Positions 11,864 through 23,268 of a DNA stretch of 64,000 nucleotides are shown here, piece after piece (the stretch's first letter is position 1; each line of letters starts with the position of its first letter). The stretch spans positions 6,340,545-6,404,544 of the forward strand of contig CM020620.1 of the NCBI GenBank assembly GCA_009829735.1, read 5' to 3'. The position numbers were made by a program, and so were the translations under genes. This DNA is from Pyropia yezoensis (taxonomy: Eukaryota > Rhodophyta > Bangiophyceae > Bangiales > Bangiaceae). A model generated the notes under the pieces. The model did not search any database. It was not told where the DNA came from and saw only the letters and a program-made list of their open reading frames with translations.

Positions 11864-12329
11864 TATTGCTGTTCTCCCAATTTTGGCCGATCCGGACAAG
11901 AACAACACTGCATGAACAACTGTGTGAGCCAATCACGTGCTGGCAGGTGAGGGCGAGCCAATCGCGTGCTCTAGAGGCCCGATCGCCCAGAGCAGATGAT
12001 TGGCTGCAGCCACAGTGGGCCTCTTACCAATCGCTGATTGGTCGAAACACTGTTGTTCTCTCGGCTTAGATCGCCGAAGATTCCCCCCACATCGGCTCGT
12101 TCCTCTCGGGAACAGTTGTCCAGCTTGTCTTGGTGTCTATTCCACTCAGGTTCTCCCCTCCATGTGCTCGGAGTCCCGGGAAAGTCGCAGATCTTCCTGT
12201 TGGCACAACAATGGAGGCTGATTCGGAGCTCTCATTGGTCAGAGAGGCATCCTGTGAGGCATGTCATTGGTCAGCGGACTGTTGTTCTTGTTCTTGTCCG
12301 GATCGGCCAAAATTGGGAGAACAGCAATA
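11864..12329. mobile_element. MITE-like element with about 40-bp terminal inverted repeats
   Basis: The left end begins TATTGCTGTTCTCCCAATTT and continues to about 11907. The right end, about 12286-12329, is its reverse complement apart from a 6-base insertion of an extra TTCTTG unit. Both outer ends read TA, so a TA target duplication (Tc1/mariner-like) is possible. The body of about 466 bp has no transposase. It contains at least six CCAAT/ATTGG motifs, including AGCCAATCACGTGCTGG and AGCCAATCGCGTGCTC. Confidence 0.6.
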
Positions 12330-13013
12330 TGCTGTGTTGGGCTGGGGTAGGACTTGTGCTGCCGAGCTGCATCCGCCACAGGTGGCGCCAAAAAATCGCG
12401 CACATTTTTGGCGTGCGCCACCGCGCGCCGTGATGGGGCCGGGAATGGGCGGGGCGGGAGGGGGGGTGGCCTGGGACGCGGCCGCCACCGGCCGACCGCC
12501 GCCATATTCACTGGGGTCGACCGCGTCGGCTGTGCCATGGTGTGGCACACGGTCGGGTGCTCTCGGCGGTTTTGCTTTGACTCTGCGGCACGGGCGGACC
12601 GATTGTGCGTCGTGTGAGCGCGTCGGGCGGTTGCTGCTCCTTTCCCACAGGGCCATAGAGTATGTTTCTGTGTATGACGGGATCGAGAGCGACTCCTCTT
12701 CCTCTTCTGGCGACCCTGCCAACAATGGTGTCGATGGCGCCGCGACGTGCAATGCGGATGGTGATGGGAACACCTCGGGGAGCTTTCTGCTGTTCAAGAA
12801 GGAGCGCTCCGGAGCGTTCAGAGTACGTTAATGCGCGTTTTATCTTTCTTTGGTTCCAGGCGGTTCTTGCCTGAGTGTTTCATCGAGGCGTACAGGAAGA
12901 AGCTGATGTGCACGAGTGCTCATATACTGTCCTCTTTTTTGTCCGCTGCTTTCCGTGGCGCGCGTTTTGTTTTTCCTGCCCCCCCCCCCTGCCCCCCCCC
13001 CCCCCCCCGACCG

Positions 13014-15918
13014 GCAGATTAGCCAGCTCAAAACGGTTGGGCGCGTTATCATTCACGACGCCCAGTCTAGCACGCAGTATCTGTGAACCAGCGACAGCGG
13101 CGTCGCGCTTGTACTGGACATCAACGTCGTGGCGTGCAAAAACTGGGTTAAGGACAGCCCCTACACGTCGAGGGTGCCGAAGAGCATGGACAACACCATT
13201 GATCACATTGGCGGGAGCCGCGTTCCCTACTCTGTGCGAAAGCGCAGCTGCCATTCCCCGAACGTGTGTTCATTGACGCCGGAGTCGGTGGCGGATCTGG
13301 CCCATGAGGAGGTGAACTTTGAGGACCCTACCTGGGTATCCGCAATGAGTCTATGTGAGGACAACGACTCGCCGGAACGCCTAGTGCACAAGCCCACACT
13401 GGTATGTTTTTCATTCTTCTCCACTTTGTGCTATCATACCAGATGCAGTCGTGGTGTTGCATTGCCCGTCTGCATGAATTTGGACCTGACCTTACCACTC
13501 ATTCATGCTACCCCGTTTCTTCTCGTGTTTTCTTTTCTGACTCTGGTAGGCTTTTTGCAAGACTGTACAGAAAATGGAGGAAGGTGGATGTTCCTTCCAT
13601 GACAACGAGGGCTGCCCATGTGGGGGCGCGCCTGTGTTTGTTTCTAGCCGAGGTAGCCGGGGCACTTTCATTGGCTGATCTGGTTGGCGCTCCGGCGACC
13701 CGCTCAAGAGGGATGGCGGGCACATTTCCACTGCTGTGCTCCACGGAGTGGACGAGGAGAAGCTCTCCAAGTGGCTGGAGTCTGGAGTGGAGGAGGAGGA
13801 GCCTGGCGAAAGCTGCTGCTCTATTTCCAGCAAGTGGGTGAAGGACCGCTCGTGCAAGAGGCATAGCGGTCTTCTACCACGTCTGCGACGAGCTGCTGGC
13901 GGCCAGAGCCCGGCGCGGGTGGAGGTGCACACCCCGATGCCGCTCCCCCAATCCGTGACCGTGCGGGTGACCGTCGTGCTCCGCGGCGTCCACTCCCATA
14001 TCTTTCCCGTCTGCAAGCCGAGCGGTGAGACGGTTCATAAGTTTGTCGCCGATAATCCATCCCTATCGATCCCGTCTCTTCAGGTATGCGAATGTTATCC
14101 TCATGCTTCTTTTGTGTCTGGTTTTTTTTTTTTCAGTCGGGAATTCGTCTGGTGCCGACAAAGGCAGTGGGCCCGTTTTTCCGGGGCCCGGTTGTGGACT
14201 CGGAGGGCTCATGACTGTGTCCGCTGCGCGGGTGGTGGAGCCGGTCAGATGACAGACGGAGGGGGACGGTAGATGGAGCGGCATTCATTCCGTGCCAGCA
14301 CCTCGCTGACTGTACAAACGGTTATTTTTATTGTGTTCTGTCTGGGCTTCCAACAGAGCGCGATCGCTGACGCCAGCGAGGGGGCCCAAGCCAGCAGCGC
14401 CTTTGTGTGGAAGCTGCGCCACCATGCGCGCTTGGCAGCGCATCCCTTTGGGCAGGACCTCTTAGGCGGCATGGACCTGAGGCTCCCCAGTGGCTAAAAG
14501 CATTCTTACGTCAAGTTCGTTACGGACAGGGACGACTTCACCATCGTGGTCTTGCAGAACGAGGAGCAGGCACGCTTGTCAGGCAAGCTTCGCTATTAAG
14601 AAGCGGACTCTTGGTTTGGGGCGGTTGCCCCTGGAGCGGCAAAGGATGGCGTCGCAGCTGAAGCCGTCGCCGGCTCCGGCAAGCAGGCCTTCGACTGGAA
14701 TCAGTTCTCCATTGTGTACGTTGCAATCGACCATCTTGGGAGACACACGGCGTGCTTTAATTTCTTATTCTTCGTGGTCGCGGTTCTGACTCACCGTGCA
14801 TACCCGCTTTTTCTTTCTGTTACTTCTTTTTTTTGATCGATTTCTGTCCATGCAGTGCCTTCGTTCCATCTATGAACCGGGCCGTTGGGCTGTTTCGCGC
14901 CATGGTAATAGGCAAGACAACGGCCATGTACCAGACACTGTTTGAGACCTCTCTTTCGTCGGCGGCCGCCAGCGGACTGGTCGCGCCCGCTGGGGTACGC
15001 GCGGAAGAGGAGGGGCACCCGAAGGGTGTGCGCAAGACGCCGTTCATGTCCATCATCATGGACTTTGAGACCGCCCAGCACAACGGCCTCTTCCAGGCCA
15101 TGAGCCGCGTTTTTGGCGGCCAACCCTCGGAATAATTTAGCCGCGCCATTGGCTGTGGCGTGCACTACAAGCGCTTTTTGCTGCAACGTGTTGCCAACAA
15201 CGTTCGGCATGAGTTCTTCGTGCGAATGATGGCCATCAGGGACGCGGAGGGCGACGGAGGGCTGCACGCCGTGCCTCAAAAGCTGGAACAGCTGAGGCTG
15301 GAGTGTTTCGACGCTGGTGGGGGAGACCGAGCTGATGTGATTCAATGGCTGCTGCGGACACGGCCGGCCCTGCTGGCCGCATTTCCTAAGGCCAGCGGGG
15401 CCTTGGTGCGGACGGAGCTGCTTGCCAGCAGCAACAACACCATTTGCTGCGAGTCCCTCAACCGGCAGACCAAGCACGTCATCAATGAGAGTGGAGCCAG
15501 GTCGTTGCTGGGGGTGATTGAAGCGCTGTCCGATTCTGACAAGCGCACGATGGCCGCCGCGTCGGTGGGCCCCAACGCCAGCACGCACGTGTCTGACCAA
15601 GTGGCCCGCATGAGCATGGGCATCGCACGGAATCAGAGGACCAGTGCAGTTCCCGCGCAAGGACATCCCCCCAAGACTACGGGCCGCAAGCGCAAGCGGG
15701 CCGCTGCAGGTGCTTCTGGGACCAGCGCGGCCTCCCCCTCCAACTGCGCGCACGCGATTTTGACAGCACTGCTGGCGGGGCAAGGTGGTTCCTCAAGCCA
15801 GCCTGCTGACGCCGGATGTCCTCACTCAATTCCAGATGTCCTCACTCAATTCCGGGCATTCTTGGCTGCCCGTCAGGGGCGTGGCGGAGGGGAGGGCTCA
15901 CAGCCTCAGGGGCTTTAA
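13014..15918 (+). pseudogene. Degenerate MULE (Mutator-like) transposase gene with introns
   Basis: Several blocks match the Mutator transposase pattern in order. An N-terminal Cys/His region (CSFHDNEGCPCGG, then VVLRGVHSHIFPV near 13990) recalls the WRKY-GCM1/FLYWCH zinc domain of MULEs. Next come KTTAMYQTLFE (about 14910-14945), FMSIIMDFETAQHNGL (about 15045-15090, core Asp), GCGVHYKRFLLQRVA (15151-15195) and NNTICCESLNRQTKH (about 15435-15480). The tail is basic (GRKRKR). Small introns are likely: 14084-14136 (GTATGC..TTTCAG), one starting at 13402 (GTATG) and an acceptor at 14855. An in-frame TAA at 15133-15135 and other stops (for example near 13090) break it. A 21-base unit is duplicated at about 15817-15858. 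Coding pieces at 12600-12829 may be an earlier exon. It would have cut and moved a Mutator-type DNA transposon in the nucleus; no terminal inverted repeats were found. Confidence 0.72.
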
Positions 15919-18230
15919 CCATGTTCCACTAGGAGTGGTATTTACTCTGACGTCGAACCGTCGGCGCTTAGCCCGGGGGGGGGCGTGCCTTCTCCATAGC
16001 CTTGATCATACCCTCTCCCATGGTGGAATGAGCCAGCATCATCCGCAGTCACGGAAGCAGATGCCAGTACGTGGATTGCTTTTTAGGCAGTCCCTTTGAT
16101 TGTTTCCGAGCTGCGCCGCAAACGTCACAGGCTGTCGTGTCCCGCCGTTCGACTATAAAAGCTACACACCCCGCTCTACAGCAGTCAACTTTCCGCATTT
16201 CTAAGGTGGCACTTGCCTCTATCTTTGACTTGAGGCGATGGGGACTGCGGCAAGTACCCGAGTGACGGCGCTGTAGCAGATAATCCTCAGTCGCACCCCG
16301 CGCAGGCAGTGCTCAGGGCCTTATCCGGAGCACTATCCTCGTTCACTGGAGCGCATGTGGCACCGCTCGGGGGATAGATGCGACCTCGGGGGGGTCGCGT
16401 GATGCCGCGGTCCTCTTGCGGCGAGGCGGCAGCCCACTTGTCAGGGCGTACCCACCCATGCGGATTAACGAGGCGACTAAAACGAGGCCATATATTGGTT
16501 CTTTGTATGCAAGTTTTACTTGCCTTTCGTCACAACTTGAAAATCAATTCTGTTAATCAGACGTGCGTATCACAACGCGCCCGATAGTCAGGCCCTTTCC
16601 AGCTCCCGCTTTTGTTCGTGTACGCGTACGTGTCTCCTCGCGTATGCGGCTCCCATTGGTCGCCCATGTGACGGCGCAGGGTACACGTACAGACTTCCGA
16701 GAGGGCCGGCTCTATGTCTAATCGAAGCATACATCGGCGTACATCGACACTAACAGAACTTACAACGCATTTATCTGTCGTAATACAAGGTGGCCTCTCT
16801 CAGGATCAGATTGCCCTGCAACCGGCATCGGCAAAGAGTCTACACTGGCACCGTGCTGCGCCCCGTCGACCGCTCCCCTTTACCGACCACCCTCTGGCCG
16901 ACTACCCCCTCCCCCGACCATCCCTCGTGCCCCCCGCCCCAGTAGCTACGCGCCCCCTGTTCGGCCCGCCTGTAGTGCCACCAACACAATTGGTCACGTC
17001 GCGTATTGGGAGTGGCTTTGCGTTTAAGTTCGCGGTACACCAGCGTGGTATGGAAACTGCTCGCCATGTTCTTTCCAAGCCCGTCACATGATACAGTATC
17101 GCGATATACGAATCAAATCGAACTTGGAAAGGGCGTCAGCTGACTATCGGTGTGACTAAAACTCGCTGCTTTGGTCACCCCGATAGTCAACGGACCAACG
17201 GAAGTTTCCCTGGGCTTCATCTGATTGGCTGTCGCTTCGTTACAAGAATATGCGATTTCGCTCTGTAACGTTACATTATAGCCCATTGTCGGATGGTCAC
17301 AGTGGTGGATACTGTATGCCCTCAGGCGCCGGTGCTCAAACCACGTGGCTCGACTCACTCGTGGACGTCCGCCCGCTACTCCCCAATGCAAGCGTACGTC
17401 AGCAGCAGCCGAAGCGGCGGCGGCAGCCGAAGGAGTAGCGGCAGCCACAGCAGTGTGGTCGGCGGAGCGAGCCCGCGACGACACAGTCCGCAGCAGCGGC
17501 GGCAGCCGTCCAAGGTGGTCCTGGAGAGGTTCACGGACGAGCAGATGGACCGCCGCCGTTGCGCCGCTGACGCCGCGCGCGGGTGCGCCCCCCGAGTCGG
17601 GGGCCCAGATCAACGACCGCCACCGTGGACCCGCCCACCCGCACCCGCGGCATCCTCCATGCCGCCACCGAGGAGCTTCCCCCATGCGCCACGCCCCCCC
17701 CCCACCCCCCCGCCACCCACACGGTGAGGCGGCGACAGCGCTGGCGGCGGCGCGTCCGTTGACGGGTAGCTGGGGGGGGAAGGCCGCGTAGGGGGGTTGT
17801 CGGTGGTGACCACGGCAGTGGCAGCGGCAGTGGGCCGGCGGCCGCGGCGGCCGCGGCCACCGCCGCCGTCCGTCGCCACCGTGCTATTGGCTTGGGGGGG
17901 GACGCCGACGGCAACGGCGTCGGCGACGGCGGCGGCGGCCGAGGCTTGTCCCAGAAAGTCCACAGGCCATAGACGTGTTGTACAACAAGAGAATGGCTGG
18001 GCGTGCGCCCCGTCGGTCGCGTGGCTCGCCCCGCTGCCTGTCCACCCCACGCACCGGCGCCGGCGCGCCGTCTGCAGCCCAACCGCTGGGTGAGCAGCCC
18101 CCCAGCCCCCGTCCAACTCCCACACATCCAACCGCACCAGTAGGAACGGGACAAGCGGCAAGGCCACACACGAGCACCGGAGGTAGGCGGCGGCGGCACG
18201 CTCGTCATCGTACAGACCGTCGGCATCCAC
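15919..18230. other. Intergenic region with CCGATAGTCA inverted repeats
   Basis: No gene is supported. The motif CCGATAGTCA occurs at 16581-16590 (+), 17141-17150 (-) and 17180-17189 (+). The first two are followed inward by a shared GCCCTTTCC block, making an imperfect inverted repeat about 560 bp apart that could mark a small DNA element. From 17390 on the sequence turns into CAG/CGG-rich low complexity with long uninformative frames on both strands. Confidence 0.4.
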
Positions 18231-18245
18231 ATCGAGCAGCGCCGC

Positions 18246-18285
<40 letters not shown>

Positions 18286-18934
18286 ACCGCTGCCGCCGCT
18301 GTCGCCGCCGCCACGCAACGGCTGTACCGCGGCCGCTCCCCCCCTGCGACAGACGGGCAGGCAGCAGGGACCGCGTGCCCCCGACCATACAGGCGGTCGC
18401 ACGAGGATGCGGAGTGGCGCACAGGGAGGGGGGGGGGGGGGGGGGGACAGAGAAAGGTCATAGGTGGCGCGGCTCGCCCGTCTCGTAGACAGCACCCCAC
18501 CTACACCCGCCGCCGCCGCCGCGCATGGCCGCGACCGACCAGCCGCGGGGGGGGGGGGGGGGGGAGGGGCGACCGACCGCCCCCCGCCGGCGTGGTCCGC
18601 GTCTCCCCGGGCGGGCTCGGCACAGCCACTGCCGGGGACGGCGGCGCGGGCGGCCGCCGCGTGGCCGGCCGCGAGGGGGCGCCTGCCCGCCACCATGGCC
18701 GCAGGGCCCGTCCGCGTGGGCACCGCCGCGGCACGGAGGCGGGTGGGTGGGCAGGCGGGAGGGCTGGCTGGTGGGGTGGGCGGGAGGGCGGGGCACGCCG
18801 CGCCACCCCCCCCCCCCCCCCGCCACCCTCCTATCCTGGACACGGATCAGCAGCCGCTGCTGCTGCGTGAGTGCACCCCCTCCCCCCTCCCCCCCCCCAC
18901 CGCACTCACCTCCTTCCCCCCCCCTCCCCCCGCA
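18231..18934. repeat. Simple-sequence tracts: (GCC)n and long G and C runs
   Basis: A GCC/CCG triplet tract spans about 18238-18310, then there are long G runs at about 18427-18447 and 18547-18562 and C runs at about 18807-18821 and near 18890-18930. These lie downstream of the PCH2-like gene. They are prone to polymerase slippage and assembly error, and the G runs could form G-quadruplexes. Confidence 0.7.
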
Positions 18935-19217
18935 TTACCCACCCGCCCCCCCACCCCCCAACGCGGCGCGCTCCGCGGCCTCGGCGGCGGCCACCGCAGG
19001 CAGTCTCCGCACAAACGCTGCGACAGACGGCGGCACCCCCCCCCCCCCGCCGACGACGCGCCCGGCGCGGCGGCGGCGGCGAGCAGTGGCAGCCGCCGGA
19101 GGGCGCGGCCGGATAGGCCCGCCGTCGCGGCGGCGGCGTCGTCGAGCGCGGCGGCCGCCGCGTCGCCCAGCACGGGGGGGGGGAAGGGGGAGGTCGCCCC
19201 GCCGTCGTCGGCAACGG

Positions 19218-19250
<33 letters not shown>

Positions 19251-19516
19251 GGGGGGCCGCCGCGCCGTCGTCACCGCCGTCGGGTGCGAGGAGCCCCGCG
19301 CGGAGGAGCTCGGCGATGGCCGAGGCGAGCACCGCCCGCCGGGCGATAGCCGACGGGAGCCCCACGTACGCCTTGATGTCCGCGCGGTCGGCAAACGCCG
19401 TGTCGACGGCGGTGGGCAGGTTGCTGGTCGTTAGTGTCAGCACGTTGGGCACCCGCCGCAGCGTGTCCAGCTGCGTCAGCAGCGCGTTGACCACCCGCAT
19501 CGCGTCGCCGGGATCC

Positions 19517-19548
<32 letters not shown>

Positions 19549-20574
19549 CCCTCCGCCGCCCCCCCCCAAGCGGGAGGTTGTGAGCGACTCGACCTCATCC
19601 ACCACCACCACCACCAACGTGGTGCCGTCCGCCGCGGCGGCCCGGATGGAACGAAAAAGGGCGGTCACGCGCTTGGCGCTCTCGGAAAACCAGCGGCTGT
19701 AGAGCGCCGCGGGGGACACCGTCGCCGCCACGGCGCGCGCATAGACGGCGGGGACAAGGCGGGTGGCGAGCTTGTGGCCCAGCGCCGCCGCGAGGCTGCT
19801 CTTGCCCGTCCCGGGGGGTCCGTGCAGCAACACGACGCGGCTGGCCGTGACCAGGTGCGGCGCCACCCCCGCCGCCGCAAAGCGCAGGGCAGTGGCGGCG
19901 TGGCCCAGCAGCCGCCGCTTGAGGGGGGTGTCAAAGTGCAGCGACTCCCACAGGCCTTCCAGGTGCGCCGCGGGCAGCGGCGTGGCCACGTACGCCGCCG
20001 ACCCGTCGTCGCCGCCACCGTCGCCGCCGCTGTCGTCGCCGCCGTCGGCGTCGGCAGCGTCCCCGTCGGGGCCAGCGTCGTTGGCCGAGGCGAACGGCGC
20101 GGCGCCCCCCCCAGCGGCAGCCGCCGTCCCCTCATCATCCCCCTCCAGAACGTAGGGGTGCACGTGCAGCGCCGCCGCGGCGGGGTCCACCGACCAAACT
20201 GCGCGGGGCGGCGGCGGCGTGGCGCCCACCCCCCCCCGCCCCCCCCCGTCGTCGTCGGGGACATTGTCATCGGCAAAGTCTCCCACCCGCGCGGCCACCA
20301 CGTGCGGCGCGATCGCCGGGTCGGCGGCGGCGACGCCGGCCAGTGGCGCGCCCGACATGAGCGCCGGTGCCGCCGCCGCGAGTGCCGCGACGCGGGCGGC
20401 CACCCACGGCAGGGGGGCGGCACTGGACGCCGCCACCTGCACGTCAATGTGGACGTCCAGCCGCCGCGGAGGGGGGGGGGGAGAGCGAGACGCCGCCGCC
20501 ACCGCCGCCGTCGGGGGGGAAACGTGGGGGGGGGCGCCCCGGTTGGCCATGTCCAAACCGCCGCCGCCGCCCAT
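18935..20574 (-). CDS. TRIP13: PCH2/TRIP13-like AAA+ ATPase (apparent frameshift in a G13 tract)
   Basis: PCH2/TRIP13 remodels HORMA-domain proteins (Hop1/HORMAD, Mad2) in meiosis and the spindle checkpoint. The ATG at 20574 (MGGGGGLDMANRG) is the first in frame. The N-terminal part has RRLDVHIDVQVAASS, like the family's substrate-recognition domain. Then come WESLHFDTPLKRRLL (about residue 209), Walker A GPPGTGKS (about 252-259), RWFSESAKRV, Walker B VVDEVESL (about 325-332), sensor-1 LTTSN, the Arg-containing DRADIKAYVG and GLSGRALRRLPLL. Poly-Gly and poly-Ala insertions interrupt conserved parts. As read, the frame changes at a G13 run (19036-19048): the literal frame gives a meaningless tail to 18847, while shifting by one base gives VPPSVAAFVRRLPAVAAAEA and a TAA at 18935-18937, the family's usual helical end. 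Total about 546 aa against about 430 in animals. The shift may be a sequencing error or a real lesion. Confidence 0.88.
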
Positions 20575-21559
20575 GTCAAGGGGAAACAAGTACAGAGCGC
20601 TGTCAGAGGAAGAGAGATGGGCGGTGGGCGAGGTGCCTGCGAGGCCACCAGGGAACCAACCCCCTGGATCGCTCGGCACAGTTCGACGATGTGGTCGGAG
20701 TGGCTGGAAACGTCGCGAATCCAGCGCGCAATCGACCCTCGGCACGGTTCAGGGGGGGTCCGAGACATTAGAGACTTTCAACAGGTACAGATCTCGTTAC
20801 AGATCTCGGTAGTTTCTCGGTAACGTGGCACCAGGATTCCCTTACCTTGCTAGGGTTGTGCAGCGCTCCCAATTTTGGTGGGCGTTCGTGCGGATCACGC
20901 CCGAGAGCACGCCGGGGCACGCCCCGCAAAGTTCATCACGCCCATCCCGCATCCAAAGTAGACCACCTAATTATTTACATAATTCGCCCGAATATCGTCG
21001 TGGTACCCGCAGATCTTATTGGCGGAGCCGTGATGGGACACGGCGATCCTTCCCCTGTCTTGGAGGCCTCAGATCAGCCACAGCACACGAACGGACATCG
21101 TCCGAGACGCAGGCGCTGTCTGCCGTTGGTGGTGGACGCGTGAGGGGGGGACGCTGACCGACCGCCGCGTCACCGCTGCCGAGGTGGCACGCGGCGGTTG
21201 GGGGCGGCGGCCCGGTACACAAAAAAAGGGGGCAACTCCTACGTGAGACTTTCCAGCTCCTACACGAAACCGCGCTACTCCTACCCCCCCTCAATGGGCC
21301 TCTATGGGGGACGCCACTCCTACCCACTGGCCTGTATGCCCCCATCATATTTGCAATCGATGCGATCGTCCACACGCTGGGGAGCAGTCACTCCCGCGAT
21401 CGCCGCCGGCATGGGGAGCACCTCGTGGGGGACAGGCCATGGGGTGCTGCCAGCTTGCCCGGCAGGGGGCGCGTGGCACCGCCGCCGGCGACCCCCCCCG
21501 GGGGGGTCGCCCGGGGGGGCGGGCTGCAGCTAGCACCAGCGGCTGGTTAAGTAGAGGGG
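20575..21559. other. Upstream region of the PCH2-like gene, no other gene seen
   Basis: This holds the presumed promoter of the minus-strand ATPase gene. A short tandem repeat (ACAGATCTCGTTACAGATCTCG) lies at about 20787-20810. Around 21230-21330 a CTCCTAC motif recurs. No TATA box or coding region is convincing. Confidence 0.35.
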
Positions 21560-22098
21560 TGCGAGGTGTTTGTCCCCGGCGGCTGGCCGTGGGGGGTTGG
21601 GGCAGCCGCTGGCGGGTGCGGCTGGCCGCTGGGAAGGGTGGCTCGCCGGGGGGGGGGCGGGCAGCGGCTGGCCGGGGCGGCTGGCCGAATCGGGCGGGCG
21701 GCTGGCCGTGACAGGGGAAAGCCTGGCCCTAGGGCGGGCGGCTGGCCAGGGGGGGCCGGGCAGCGGATGGCGGGGGTGGCTGGCCGATGAGGGCGGGCGG
21801 CTGGCCGCGGGAGGGGGGCGCCTGGCCGTGGGGGGGGCGCCTGGCCGGGGGGGGGCAGACGGCGGGTGGTGGGTGGTGATGGCTCGTCAGGGGGGGCGGG
21901 GCGGCGGCTGGTGAGGGCGGCTGGCTCGGGGGGGGCGGGCATTGGCTGGCGGGGGCGGCTGGCCGATGAGGGCGGCCAGTTGGCCGTGGGAGGGAGAGCG
22001 GCTGGCCGGGGGCGGGCCGACGGCGGTTGGTGGGCGGTGGCGCCTCGTCAGGGGGGGCGGTTCGGCGGCTAAAGAGGGCCGCTGGCCGATGAAGGTGG
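21560..22098. repeat. G-rich minisatellite (CTGGCCG/GGGGCGG type), left block
   Basis: Imperfect units built on GGCTGGCCG followed by a run of G and GGGCGGGC or GGCGGCTGGC repeat many times. The plus strand is strongly G-rich with many GGGG runs. The same array continues at 22568-22798 and again at 32176-32300, so it was split by two retroelement insertions. Confidence 0.85.
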
Positions 22099-22567
22099 TG
22101 TGGCAATAACCACTCGCACACGCGGCACCCAAGTTGGGGCGGTGCGCAAGGGCTGCCTCCCGTGTCGGGGGAACCGGAAGAAGTGCAAGTCGCACACACG
22201 CTGTCCCTGTTGTGGGGCAATCCCCCCACTAACAAACAAGAAGATGGTGTGTGGGCCAACAGTTTCTTGGTCGGGACGGGGACGCAGGGCCAAGCCCCGC
22301 TGTCCCTCCCCTTATCCCCCAAGGGTCCCCTCAGAACCTCGCCACTCGAAATCTCCCACCCCAGCACCTGCCCACCGGGCCACACGAAAATTCAAGACGA
22401 TAAATGCAGAAAACCCTCAAATCCACGTTGGATTTACTACTAAGCCAACTATCCCTAACTTAGGGAATCGGGACCCAAATGCATGGGGAGAAACGGGTCA
22501 GGCTAGTTGCCTGCCGTCCCTTTCATGGCACGCGTTGCCCCTTTACCTGGGGGTCAATACTGCCACA
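22099..22567 (-). repeat. Solo LTR of family 2, reverse orientation, with perfect TSD
   Basis: The 469 bp match the reverse complement of the element B LTRs, running from TGTGGCA to TGCCACA. It is flanked by GGTGG on both sides (22094-22098 and 22568-22572), a perfect 5-bp target-site duplication. It sits inside the G-rich minisatellite, about 230 bp from element B. Confidence 0.93.
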
Positions 22568-22798
22568 GGTGGGGCGGCTGCCCGTGGGGGGCGAGTGGCT
22601 GTCCGTGGGGGGGGGGGGGCTCGCCCTGCGCGGGGCGGCTGGCCTGGTGGGGGCAGTCGGCGTGTGGCCGGTGGCGGCGGCTCGTCAGGGGGGCCGAGGC
22701 GGCGGCTCATCAGGAGGTGAGAGGCGGCGGCTGGCGGAGCGCTGGACGGGGGGGGGGCGGCCAGCGGCTGGCGGGGGCGCCTGGCCGCTGGGGGTGGG
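22568..22798. repeat. G-rich minisatellite, middle block
   Basis: This continues the 21560-22098 array with the same CTGGCCG and GGGGCGGC units, lying between the solo LTR and the 5' LTR of element B. Confidence 0.8.
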
Positions 22799-23267
22799 TG
22801 TGGCAGTATTGACCCCCAGGTAGGGGGTCAACACGTGCCATGCAAGGGGTGGCAGGCCACTAGCCTGATACGTTCTTCCCCCTGCATTTGGGTCCATATT
22901 CCCTAAGTTTGGCATAGTTTGCTTAGTAGTAAATCCAACTTGGATTTGAGGGTTTTCTGCATTTATCGTCTTGAATTTTCGTGTGGCCCGGTGGGCAGGT
23001 GCTGAGGTGGGAGATTCTGAGTGGCGAGATTCTGAGGGGACCCTGGGGACATAAGGGGAGGGACAGCGGGGCTTGGCCCTGCGTCCCCGTCCCGACCAAG
23101 AAACTGTTGGACCACACACCATCCTCTTGTTTGTCCGTGGGGGGTTTGCCCCACAACAGGGACAGCGTGTGTGCGACTTGCACTTCTTCCGGTTCCCCCG
23201 ACACGGGAGGCAGCCCTTGCACACCGCCCCAACTTGGGTGTCGTGTGTGCATGTGGTTTTTGCCACA
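22799..23267 (+). repeat. 5' LTR of element B
   Basis: It runs from TGTGGCA to TGCCACA, 469 bp, the same length as the 3' LTR, the solo LTR at 22099 and the 5' LTR of element C. I saw no strong TATA box. Confidence 0.93.
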
Positions 23268-23268
23268 T

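Noticed and set aside
17531..18500. Two overlapping minus-strand frames of nearly 300 codons
   Set aside because: Composed of Arg/Ala/Gly/Pro-rich low complexity from CGG/GCC repeats in different frames; no domain in either.
18464..20823. Long plus-strand frames opposite the PCH2-like gene
   Set aside because: Conserved AAA+ motifs are all on the minus strand; the plus frames are triplet-repeat shadows.
21560..22798. Possible CRISPR-like or regular spacer array
   Set aside because: Units are imperfect, G-rich and without unique spacers; it is a eukaryotic minisatellite.
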